Shown: piece after piece, positions 1 through 5,694 of the stretch
Position numbering within the stretch: the first letter of the stretch is position 1
How the letters are laid out: the number at the start of each line of letters is the position of its first letter
DNA from: Actinomycetes bacterium
Lineage (GTDB): Bacteria; Actinomycetota; Acidimicrobiia; Acidimicrobiales; Acidimicrobiaceae
Assembly: GCA_021790855.1 (NCBI GenBank)
Contig: JAJYFP010000037.1
Span: 1 to 6,615, forward strand
Reading direction: 5' to 3'
DNA length: 6,615 bases
Notes under the pieces: model-generated
The model's database searches: none
What the model saw: the letters and a program-made list of their open reading frames with translations, nothing else
What the model was told of the DNA's origin: nothing
Made by a program: the position numbers and the translations under genes

Positions 1-918
1 CGCATTCAGGTAAGCAGTGATCACATCACCAAGAGCGACGTGCGCACGTTTTTCATCTGGCACAACAGCTCTCTGCGGTCCATTTACGTAAAAGGATGCA
101 GGATCTTGGATAAAGTATTCGTACAAAGAACCGTCTCCAATCGGTCCAATATCCACCGACTTGGACGATCCAACAGTCACCTCCTGCAACGAGGACGTCA
201 CTCTGCCAACCCCTTGAGTTAGGACTTCATGATTACCGTTACAACCCAACCAAGGCATCTTCAGGCCTTCGCTCACTATAGAACTCATGGCGTTTTTCAA
301 GATGCCCTCAACTTGAGGAAAGCCATAGTCGTCCTTGTACATATCCTTTCCAGCTTCAGGTTGCCAGTACTCATATGACTCAAAACTTTGATCTGCAACA
401 AACTCCATCGCATCCGAACCTGACGGAAGGTCGACAGTGCCCCCACCTAGGAGTGTCGATACCCATGAAAACTCATTGGTTTGAGCGTTATCAATTAGAT
501 CGCCCGTGGTAAGAACTACGTCCACCTCTCTTCCAGAGAGTTCAGAGTTCGGAAGTCTGTTTAGAGTTTGAACAAGTTCATAGACCATAGAGTAGATAAG
601 AAACTCCTGCGGGCGGTATCCGGGAACGAGTCCGTCAAAACGCGGGTCGCCAGCGTAACGATTTAGATATTCAAATCTTGAAGGCGACTTTACGTCAGCC
701 AACTGAAAATCGGTCACGTGAACCAAGCGGACTAAAGACTCAAGCGCTCCTTGATCATAGTCACCACTATAGAGTTCACCTCTATGAACTACACCTTCCC
801 CAGCCGATGCCCTAAGGGATCTGAAGTCCCGTTTAAAACCAGGTGATAACGGATCACCAACCTCTATCGACTCCTTCGAAGTAAGTGGGTTTAAGGACTC
901 ACTGCTTCTTCTTTCCAA
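1..918 (-). CDS. PPA1498-type metallophosphoesterase, N-terminal part (runs off the left edge)
   Basis: This open reading frame covers 306 codons from a TTG start at 918-916 to the window edge, with no stop. The calcineurin-like phosphoesterase motifs are visible in order: VHVTDFQLAD (about residues 66-75, the D-x-H position reading D-x-Q), TTGDLIDN (137-144) and GNHE (228-231). These residues would bind the two-metal centre that hydrolyses a phosphoester. The phrases TDFQLADVKSP and RPQE resemble the actinobacterial family TIGR03767 (PPA1498 family), whose substrate I do not know. Members are usually considerably longer, so the C-terminal half is off-window. I see no signal peptide at the N terminus; it begins with a polar stretch. 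TTG is chosen because an in-frame TAG lies three codons upstream and AGGAGG lies 9 nt upstream. The first in-frame ATG comes only after the first metal motif. The gene diverges from the patatin gene across a highly structured intergenic region. Confidence 0.85.
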   Translation of the reverse strand, partial: MERRSSESLNPLTSKESIEVGDPLSPGFKRDFRSLRASAGEGVVHRGELYSGDYDQGALESLVRLVHVTDFQLADVKSPSRFEYLNRYAGDPRFDGLVPGYRPQEFLIYSMVYELVQTLNRLPNSELSGREVDVVLTTGDLIDNAQTNEFSWVSTLLGGGTVDLPSGSDAMEFVADQSFESYEYWQPEAGKDMYKDDYGFPQVEGILKNAMSSIVSEGLKMPWLGCNGNHEVLTQGVGRVTSSLQEVTVGSSKSVDIGPIGDGSLYEYFIQDPASFYVNGPQRAVVPDEKRAHVALGDVITAYLNA

Positions 919-927
919 ATGGAACTA

Positions 928-933
928 CCTCCT
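928..933 (-). promoter_or_regulatory. Shine-Dalgarno AGGAGG of the metallophosphoesterase gene
   Basis: On the minus strand AGGAGG stands 9 nt before TTG at 918. It is a strong ribosome-binding site and decides the non-ATG start. It lies 7 nt from the base of the 940-958 hairpin, so that structure could affect access to it. Confidence 0.7.
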
Positions 934-939
934 CAGTGG

Positions 940-958
940 ATCTATCACAGATATAGAT
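940..958. repeat. Hairpin beside the metallophosphoesterase ribosome-binding site
   Basis: ATCTAT (940-945) is complementary to ATAGAT (953-958), giving a 6-bp stem with a 7-nt loop. Its outer bases 956-958 are also the first three bases of the 956-963 arm of the neighbouring three-way junction. The two structures therefore compete for the same bases. The arrangement sits 7 nt upstream of AGGAGG on the minus strand. The short AT-rich stem alone would be weak. Confidence 0.5.
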
Positions 959-1015
959 TATGCTCCGCCAAACTAGGGGGCGCTAGTTTGGCGGCCGAAT
1001 ACTCGGTGCATAATC
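956..1015. other. Compact three-way-junction structure (candidate structured RNA or DNA element)
   Basis: Sixty consecutive bases fold almost completely. The closing stem is GATTATGC (956-963) with GCATAATC (1008-1015), 8 bp. Inside it are a 12-bp perfect hairpin, CCGCCAAACTAG (965-976) with CTAGTTTGGCGG (983-994) and loop GGGGCG, and directly next to it a 4-bp hairpin, CCGA (995-998) with TCGG (1003-1006) and loop ATAC. Only T964 and T1007 are unpaired outside the loops, so 24 base pairs form from 60 bases. Either strand can fold. On the minus strand the element would lie in the 5' leader of the metallophosphoesterase, ending 38 nt before its start codon, and the large loop would be C-rich (CGCCCC). 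No U-tract follows on either strand, so a simple terminator is unlikely. I do not recognise the family. Confidence 0.6.
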
Positions 1016-1017
1016 CC

Positions 1018-1041
1018 GGTTCCAAATCTAGATTTGGAACC
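1018..1041. repeat. 24-nt perfect palindrome
   Basis: GGTTCCAAATCT (1018-1029) is followed immediately by its exact reverse complement AGATTTGGAACC (1030-1041), with no spacer. It lies between the three-way junction and the next hairpin. A dyad of this length with no loop fits a dimeric regulator's binding site better than an RNA hairpin, although as RNA it could form about 10 bp around a small loop. The regulator is unknown. Confidence 0.65.
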
Positions 1042-1047
1042 ATTTAA

Positions 1048-1071
1048 CCGAAGTTAGGGGCACAACTTCGG
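1048..1071. repeat. Third intergenic hairpin, with a C-rich/G-rich loop
   Basis: CCGAAGTT (1048-1055) pairs with AACTTCGG (1064-1071) around the loop AGGGGCAC. An alternative pairing adds TAAC (1045-1048) with GTTA (1074-1077) across a 3-nt bulge. The loop resembles that of the large hairpin at 965-994. On the minus strand the two read GTGCCCCTA and GCGCCCCCTA, while the stems differ in sequence but keep their pairing. That suggests related structures. Confidence 0.55.
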
Positions 1072-1266
1072 CTGTTAGATACGTTTTAGATGCAGAACAT
1101 TCCAAAACGCCAAAGAGGACGTTAACTCCAGAAGTCAATTAGACAAACTGTCTACCAACGCGAAACGTATGACAAAGTGACCAGCTTCTCAGCGACCACA
1201 AAAAACTATGATATGAGTAAAGGAGTCCATATAGATATCCGATGCAGTGTGTGAGAGGCAAGGCGC

Positions 1267-2298
1267 ATGAAAAGATTCAAGTTCATTCGCACTAACAAAT
1301 CACGGAACCTTAGCGAGGATTGCTCAGAGCCTGGTAAAGCTCCAAAGACTACCTTCGTCCTTGGCGGCGGAGGAGGAAAAGGGGCTTGTCAGGTAGGTAT
1401 GCTCATCGCGCTAATAGAGAAAGGCATCCAAGCGGACGAGGTAATTGGAGTGTCTGTCGGAGCGCTCAATGGAGCCGTGTACGCGAGCCAACCCTCATTA
1501 GATGGTCTTAGGGGTCTTGAAAGTCTTTGGAGTTCTCTCGACAAAGATACAATTATGCCAAAGCGCAAGCTAGGTACCACTTGGAGATATGCACAAAGAG
1601 GAGAGTCTGTTTATCCGGGTGAAGGGTTACGAAAGCTTATCGATTCCCATTTGGACATAGACGACATTGCGGATACAACCATCCCACTTGAAGTGCTCGC
1701 CGCCGACTACACCACAGGCGAAGAGATTTGGTTCGCCTCGGGGCGTCCCCGAGACGTGCTTTATGCCTCAGCGGCAATCCCCGGCGTATTTCCTCCGGTT
1801 CGCTTAGACAATCGATTACTCGTTGATGGAGGAGTAGTAAATGACACACCAATAGACCGAGCGGTAAAAAACGGAGCTACACACATATACATGCTCTTAT
1901 GTGGAACAGCGTTTGCTCATTTACCTGATCCGCAGCGTCCTTTAGAAGCGTTGATTCGATCTGGCACACATACCAAGTCAGCACACTTTCGTAGTCAAGT
2001 CCAGCACCTTCCAAAAGACGTCACGATTACCGTACTTGACTGTCCTGAGGCATCTGGAGTAGAGTCGCTCGACTTCTCGAAAAAAGCTCTGCTTCTTTCC
2101 GCTGGATATCAGCGAACCTTAAGCATCTTAGAAGGCAAAGATTCGGCGTCGTTTGAACCTCCGCCAAGCGAAGCCCATATCAACAAAACTACACAACATA
2201 GTACCGCCGAGCACACGACAAGAGTCAAGGTTGACCGTTGGAGATTTAGATCCGCTTCAAAGATGATCGACTCAAAAACTGTGCCACATCACACGTAG
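1267..2298 (+). CDS. Patatin-like phospholipase (RssA-type serine hydrolase)
   Basis: This 343-residue protein has the full patatin fold signature. The oxyanion-hole loop is LGGGGGKGACQVGM (32-45). The nucleophile elbow is GVSVG (61-65) with Ser63. The partner aspartate is Asp187 in LLVDGG (184-189), completing a Ser-Asp dyad. A conserved SAAIPGVFPPV segment precedes it (168-178). The family hydrolyses acyl esters of phospholipids or other lipids, and the substrate here is unknown. No signal peptide or membrane segment is evident, so it is probably cytoplasmic or membrane-associated. The patatin core seems to end near residue 290, leaving about 50 polar residues rich in His, Thr, Ser and Lys with no recognisable domain. 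ATG 1267 is supported by GAGAGG 8 nt upstream and an in-frame TGA at 1252. The gene stands alone on the plus strand, divergent from the metallophosphoesterase and convergent with the hydrolase. Confidence 0.93.
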   Translation: MKRFKFIRTNKSRNLSEDCSEPGKAPKTTFVLGGGGGKGACQVGMLIALIEKGIQADEVIGVSVGALNGAVYASQPSLDGLRGLESLWSSLDKDTIMPKRKLGTTWRYAQRGESVYPGEGLRKLIDSHLDIDDIADTTIPLEVLAADYTTGEEIWFASGRPRDVLYASAAIPGVFPPVRLDNRLLVDGGVVNDTPIDRAVKNGATHIYMLLCGTAFAHLPDPQRPLEALIRSGTHTKSAHFRSQVQHLPKDVTITVLDCPEASGVESLDFSKKALLLSAGYQRTLSILEGKDSASFEPPPSEAHINKTTQHSTAEHTTRVKVDRWRFRSASKMIDSKTVPHHT

Positions 2299-2344
2299 TA
2301 AGGAGAGTAAAAACCAAGACTCACGCAAACTGCCTGGAATTTCA

Positions 2345-2399
2345 AGACAAAGTTATACCCAAACTCAGTACTTCAGAACAAGTCTGTATCACTTTGTCT
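2345..2399. terminator. Stem-loop between convergent genes, possible bidirectional terminator
   Basis: AGACAAAGTTATAC (2345-2358) pairs with GTATCACTTTGTCT (2386-2399). The stem is 9 bp, one T/C mismatch, then 4 bp, around a 27-nt loop that can itself form ACTT/AAGT (2370-2373/2380-2383). It lies 47 nt past the patatin stop and about 100 nt past the hydrolase stop, so it could end transcripts from both sides. It lacks a proper U-tract and is not GC-rich, so the terminator role is inferred from position. The rest of the 202-bp interval (2299-2500) holds only a weak GAGTT/AACTC hairpin at 2442-2457. Confidence 0.4.
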
Positions 2400-2500
2400 A
2401 TATTAGGTCAATAGGATCCCAACAGGTAGGTATAGTCTGACGAGTTATTCAAAACTCCTACAAGGACATAGCCTCAAGTCGCCACCGAAATACTCAATGT

Positions 2501-3478
2501 TTAATAATTTTTAGAGAATCGTGCTTCTACCAAAACCTCACCAAGAAGATGACCTGCACGCTCAACAGCCTTACGTGCCTCTTCGACAAGCCCTTCCATT
2601 GAGAAAAACCCATGAATCATTGTGTCGTATCTCCAAAGATTGACCTTATTACCAGCGTCTTCGAGTGCTTGCGCTAGAGCAACGCCTTGGTCTCTCAGTG
2701 GATCATATCCAGCCACTACGATCAATGTCTTCGGCATATTTGAAAGGTCGTTTGCTAATAAGATGGAGAACCTCGGGTCCAACAGATCGTTCTCGTCTCG
2801 CAGATATAACTCACCAAACCATCGCATATCCTTGGCGGTAAGGAAGTAACCTTCACTGTTTTCCTCATACGAAGGAAAGTTTTCCTGATGGAGGCCGTCG
2901 GTTACGGGGTATGCCAAAAGAGCAAAGTCTACCTCTTCAGCTTCGCCTCGAGCAAGATATGAAACAACTGCTGCCAGGTTACCGCCCGCAGAGTCACCCG
3001 CAACAGCAAGCGGCACCTTGGACAACAAGTGGTTGGGGCAAAGATTTGATCTGTTATGAGACGCATACGCAAGAGCTTCATAAGCATCTTCAACCGCTGC
3101 GGGAAACTTATTTTCAGGTGCCAACGCGTACTCAACTGACACGACTACAGACTTTGAATGCTTGGCTAATGATCTTGCCAGTTGATCGTGGGACTCTATA
3201 CTGCCAAGAACAAAGCCGCCTCCGTGATAAAACACCGTAACCCCTACACATTCGCTAGGAGCGACAGGCCAGTAAATCCGAATCGGGATCTCTCGGAATT
3301 TTCCCTTTATAGTGCGGTCATCGACCCTATCAAGTGGTGTGTTATCTTTAGGTTGCAGCCGTGCCATCAGTTCTATGCTCGCTCTAGCTGACTCAACCCC
3401 TACTGACGATAGATCGGTGTTACCCAAGACTTGCAAGGAAGCTAATAGAGATACCAGCTGGCTGTCGAGTTTTGACAT
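2501..3478 (-). CDS. Alpha/beta hydrolase, hormone-sensitive-lipase family esterase (Aes/LipH-like)
   Basis: This 325-residue protein carries all hallmarks of the HSL (class IV) esterases. The oxyanion motif HGGGF is at 85-89, and the nucleophile motif is GDSAGG (161-166) with Ser163. The acid is probably Asp259 in GYDPLRD, and the catalytic histidine is His289 in MIHGF. It would hydrolyse short-chain carboxylic esters in the cytoplasm; no signal peptide is visible. The first 60 or so residues match the usual helical cap, and the length is normal for the family. ATG 3478 is favoured because an in-frame TAG lies two codons upstream and AAAGGA lies 11 nt upstream, a slightly long spacing. It is the last of four co-directional genes, 89 bp after the aldo/keto reductase, so it may be read through from the lar genes or have its own promoter. 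Its natural substrate cannot be told. Confidence 0.93.
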   Translation of the reverse strand: MSKLDSQLVSLLASLQVLGNTDLSSVGVESARASIELMARLQPKDNTPLDRVDDRTIKGKFREIPIRIYWPVAPSECVGVTVFYHGGGFVLGSIESHDQLARSLAKHSKSVVVSVEYALAPENKFPAAVEDAYEALAYASHNRSNLCPNHLLSKVPLAVAGDSAGGNLAAVVSYLARGEAEEVDFALLAYPVTDGLHQENFPSYEENSEGYFLTAKDMRWFGELYLRDENDLLDPRFSILLANDLSNMPKTLIVVAGYDPLRDQGVALAQALEDAGNKVNLWRYDTMIHGFFSMEGLVEEARKAVERAGHLLGEVLVEARFSKNY

Positions 3479-3493
3479 CTTCTAGTTCGTCCT

Positions 3494-3541
3494 TTCACTC
3501 TTCGTTAACTTCTGCCTTTCCACAAGAAATCATAGAGTGAA
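3494..3541. promoter_or_regulatory. Possible promoter/operator region of the esterase gene
   Basis: In the 89-bp gap before the esterase, an 8-bp inverted repeat TTCACTCT (3494-3501) / AGAGTGAA (3534-3541) frames a minus-strand TATGAT at 3534-3529. TATGAT could serve as a -10 element, but no good -35 lies at the right distance. An 8-bp repeat with a 32-nt gap can arise by chance, so this is tentative. Confidence 0.2.
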
Positions 3542-3548
3542 GATGCCT

Positions 3549-3562
3549 GCGAAGGGTTTCGC
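3549..3562 (-). terminator. Short hairpin just past the aldo/keto reductase stop
   Basis: GCGAA/TTCGC form a 5-bp stem with a 4-nt loop, 5 nt after the TAG stop of the aldo/keto reductase. It might pause or weakly terminate transcripts before the esterase. No U-tract follows, so it may equally be an incidental structure. Confidence 0.25.
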
Positions 3563-3567
3563 CACAT

Positions 3568-4500
3568 CTACTCATACTGCGTTAACAGTTCTCGCAACTC
3601 TACGGTATCACGTTCAGACAGCGTATGTTTTTGGGTAGCGACGTTCGATTTAATCTGTGCTTTGGAAGTTGCACCTGCTATCACCGAAGAGACTTCTGCC
3701 GTGGATAGCAAAAATACGAAGGCTAAGTCCAACAGTGTCATATCTCTTTGTTCGGCGAAACGCTCAAGTGCCTCAATCAGGTCAAAGTTCGCTTGATCCA
3801 CAACCTCTGGTCGACTTGAAAGACGAGTTCCGGCAGGAAGCTGCTCGCCTCTTTTGAACTTGCCCGTTAGTAACCCAGAGGCGAGAGGAAAGAACGGTAG
3901 AAATCCCACATAAAACTCTCTACAAGCGGGTAGTACCTCTCTCTCAACGTCACGTTCTAGTAGTGAATACAGGTTTTGAGCCGAAATAAACCTAGATCCA
4001 CCTAACTCTTTTGCCAAGAGATCCGCCTGCGCTATCTGCCACCCTGAAAGGTTCGAGGAGCCAATATAAAGAACCTTCCCATCTCGAACTAGATCGTTTA
4101 AAGCGGCAATAGTCTCATCGATCGGAGTATGCGGATCTGGTCTGTGCAACTGGTAAAGGTCTATGTAATCAGTCTGGAGACGACGCAACGAGGCTTCAAC
4201 TGCGCGTTTTATATATCTTCGGGATCCTAACGCAACATCGCCAGTTCCCATATCCATGCCAAACTTCGTCGCCAACACCACTTCGTCGCGTCTACCTTTT
4301 AGGATCTCCCCCATAAAGGTCTCAGATACGCCCCTATTTCCATAGATATCCGCCGTGTCGAAGAGATTAATTCCAGTGTCCAGTGCCTCAAAGATTACGT
4401 CGCGAGAACTGTCCATATTGCAACGCGTTCCAAAGTTATTACAGCCTAAGCCAACTTCAGATACCGTTAGGCCCGATCGACCAAGCTGCCTAAATCTCAT
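3568..4500 (-). CDS. Aldo/keto reductase
   Basis: This is an NAD(P)H-dependent oxidoreductase of the aldo/keto reductase (TIM-barrel) superfamily, 310 residues from the preferred start. Numbered from the upstream ATG at 4506, the catalytic tetrad is Asp50, Tyr55 (DTADIYG), Lys81 (ATKFG) and His121 (YQLHRPD). The segments RLGRSGLTVSEVGLG (8-22), GSSNLSGWQ (149-157), QNLYSLLER (177-185) and PLASGLLTGK (207-216) and the cofactor-binding GATSKAQIKSN (278-288) all match the group close to AKR11/12 and YdhF/YhdN-like enzymes. The substrate is unknown. ATG 4500 is preferred because AGAGAGG stands 6 nt before it. The ATG at 4506 would abut that site with no spacer, although many callers would choose it. 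The chosen start overlaps the end of larC by 11 nt, indicating translational coupling and a likely shared transcript with larB and larC. Confidence 0.93.
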   Translation of the reverse strand: MRFRQLGRSGLTVSEVGLGCNNFGTRCNMDSSRDVIFEALDTGINLFDTADIYGNRGVSETFMGEILKGRRDEVVLATKFGMDMGTGDVALGSRRYIKRAVEASLRRLQTDYIDLYQLHRPDPHTPIDETIAALNDLVRDGKVLYIGSSNLSGWQIAQADLLAKELGGSRFISAQNLYSLLERDVEREVLPACREFYVGFLPFFPLASGLLTGKFKRGEQLPAGTRLSSRPEVVDQANFDLIEALERFAEQRDMTLLDLAFVFLLSTAEVSSVIAGATSKAQIKSNVATQKHTLSERDTVELRELLTQYE

Positions 4501-5680
4501 CTCCATCCTCTCTTTTATCTCTAAAGCCAGCCGTTGCCCTGCTTACTATCTCTGAGATCGAAACGGACAGCGTCTTTGCTGCTGTCACTGCATCATCAAA
4601 CTCTACTTTATGACCAAGTCGTGTATATTTCACCTTTACGGTTACGTCTTTAGCTACCTCAATTAGCTCGAAGCCGTGAGGTACAACGTCTCTAGTCACA
4701 GGAACTATCCTCAACCCCGGAGAGCGAGTAACTACGTGAAGACACTCTACTAAAGTAGCAAGGCAGGATACTTTTGTTAGAACTGTAATCTCATATCCCG
4801 GTCTCGACTTCTTCCCCACAACCGGTGTAATCCAAGCGTCCAAAGCTCCTTGCGAGATCGTCTCCTCGACAATAAGTCCAAGCTCCTCTCCAGATAAGTC
4901 GTCGACGTGAACTCCAAGCATGTAGATCTCCTCTCGAACGCCTTCAACTCCTGTATCTTGGAGTAGATAAGCACTGAGTACTCCGGAGACACCTGCTCTA
5001 ACCCTGTGACCAGCACCGTATCCAACACCAACTAGGCTACCGTTTCCTTCACCATAGCGATAGAGTCCAGCTTCACTAAGGATTGCAAGCACGACAGCTG
5101 CAGTAGGTGTGAGGTACTCAAAGGAGTCATCAGTTAAAGTAACCGGCACTGTCGTCCTCTGCAAGAGTTCCGCAACTACGGGAACTGGGTTCGGATATCG
5201 TCCATGAGAGATCTCAATCTGTGAACATCCAAGATGCAACTTAGAACTCGTCATCTCCTGGATGTTTAGTCCATCCAGCAAGCTCAACACCCCTACAACA
5301 TCGACAAAGGTATCGGCAGATCCGAGTTCATGAAGATGCGCATCTTCATGAACTCCATGAATCTTTGCTTCAGCCTCACCTAAGAGATCAAACGCTCTGT
5401 GCGCAAGTTCTTTCACTAGCGAGGTCCCAGAGCTGAGCCGAGTGAGAGCGTCAACCATCTGTTCAAGTGTCATCCTCCGATCGCCACCTGCAATGCTAAC
5501 CTTGGTAGCGGAGAGTGAAGAGCGCTGAACTGACTCAAAAATAACCTTGACATCTACGATCGATGCCACTAATGCTAAAATCTTCTCTGGCTCACTTTGA
5601 TCGACAAAAAGGCCCGACAAGGCAGCAATCAACATATCCCCCGCAGCTCCGTTCGAGAGATCGAGGTGGAGTTTTCTCAA
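4490..5680 (-). CDS. larC: LarC, nickel-pincer cofactor biosynthesis protein (nickel insertion, single-frame form)
   Basis: This 396-residue protein matches LarC (DUF111), the cyclometallase that inserts nickel into the pyridinium dithiodicarboxylate nucleotide in a CTP-dependent step. The N-terminal LDLSNGAAGDM (6-16) corresponds to the family's LDxFSGxSGDM. HLHELGSADTFVD (115-127) matches the HFHEVGAxDxxxD motif. NPVPVVAELL (164-173), TPTAAV (191-196) and GYGAGHR (220-226) follow. The C-terminal LarC2 part begins around VHVDDLSGEELG (257-268) and continues through GALDAWITPVVGKKSRPG (278-295). Both halves lie in one frame, unlike Lactiplantibacillus plantarum, where a programmed frameshift joins larC1 and larC2. 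The start is TTG at 5680, overlapping the larB stop as TTGA, with GAGG 7 nt upstream. That region can fold into a start-occluding hairpin (separate entry). Codons 109-119 form a 32-nt perfect palindrome. The three residues of the second His-rich cluster usually seen before HFHE are mostly absent here (HEDAHLHE). Confidence 0.93.
   Translation of the reverse strand: MRKLHLDLSNGAAGDMLIAALSGLFVDQSEPEKILALVASIVDVKVIFESVQRSSLSATKVSIAGGDRRMTLEQMVDALTRLSSGTSLVKELAHRAFDLLGEAEAKIHGVHEDAHLHELGSADTFVDVVGVLSLLDGLNIQEMTSSKLHLGCSQIEISHGRYPNPVPVVAELLQRTTVPVTLTDDSFEYLTPTAAVVLAILSEAGLYRYGEGNGSLVGVGYGAGHRVRAGVSGVLSAYLLQDTGVEGVREEIYMLGVHVDDLSGEELGLIVEETISQGALDAWITPVVGKKSRPGYEITVLTKVSCLATLVECLHVVTRSPGLRIVPVTRDVVPHGFELIEVAKDVTVKVKYTRLGHKVEFDDAVTAAKTLSVSISEIVSRATAGFRDKREDGDEI
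5324..5355. repeat. 32-nt perfect palindrome inside larC
   Basis: GAGTTCATGAAGATGC (5324-5339) is followed without spacer by its exact reverse complement GCATCTTCATGAACTC (5340-5355). It encodes LarC residues 109-119 (G-V-H-E-D-A-H-L-H-E-L), which include the conserved HxHE motif. Compared with what I recall of the family there is no inserted sequence, so the symmetry occupies ordinary coding positions. Confidence 0.9.
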
Positions 5681-5694
5681 GAAAGCGCCTCGAT
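5660..5694 (-). promoter_or_regulatory. Hairpin enclosing the larC ribosome-binding site and TTG start
   Basis: Read on the minus strand, ATCGAGG (5694-5688) pairs with CCTCGAT (5666-5660), 7 bp. Inside it TTTC and GAAA can pair around the tetraloop TTGA, which is exactly the larC start codon overlapping the larB stop. The larC Shine-Dalgarno GAGG is in the outer stem. Ribosomes finishing larB would melt it, so the structure would tie larC translation to that of larB. This is inferred from base pairing only. Confidence 0.4.

Larger units (their letters stand above)
919..1266. other. Divergent intergenic region, non-coding and rich in hairpins
   Basis: These 348 bases separate the divergent metallophosphoesterase and patatin genes. 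I see no credible gene. The left part (940-1071) is almost entirely self-complementary and is itemised separately. The right part (1072-1266) has only weak structure: TAGAC/GTCTA at 1140-1144/1150-1154 and an 8-bp inverted repeat ATACGTTT/AAACGTAT at 1079-1086/1163-1170. A TATGAT hexamer at 1207-1212 could be the -10 of the patatin gene, but no convincing -35 sits 16-18 nt before it. No clear promoter for the minus-strand gene was found either. A possible -10 TAAAAC on the minus strand near 1083-1088 would place a transcript start just before the hairpins, but it is weak. Confidence 0.6.

Noticed and set aside
965..994. Rho-independent terminator from the 12-bp GC-rich hairpin.
   Set aside because: It lies upstream of both divergent genes, with no T-run on either strand, so there is no transcript it would obviously end.
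956..1071. Integron attC-like site, because of folded imperfect palindromes in an intergenic region.
   Set aside because: The paired RYYYAAC and GTTRRRY core boxes in the right arrangement are missing, and no integrase or cassette array is present.
1213..1254. A 13-codon open reading frame (ATG to TGA) just before the patatin gene, a possible leader peptide.
   Set aside because: It has no Shine-Dalgarno sequence, shows no attenuator-like codon run and is short enough to occur by chance.
2911..3240. 109-residue plus-strand open reading frame inside the esterase gene.
   Set aside because: It lies wholly antisense to a well-conserved esterase coding region, resembles no protein I recognise and is a shadow frame.
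3844..3885. 9-bp inverted repeat CTCGCCTCT/AGAGGCGAG inside the aldo/keto reductase gene.
   Set aside because: With a 24-nt loop, about one such match is expected by chance in a window this size, and it encodes conserved family residues.
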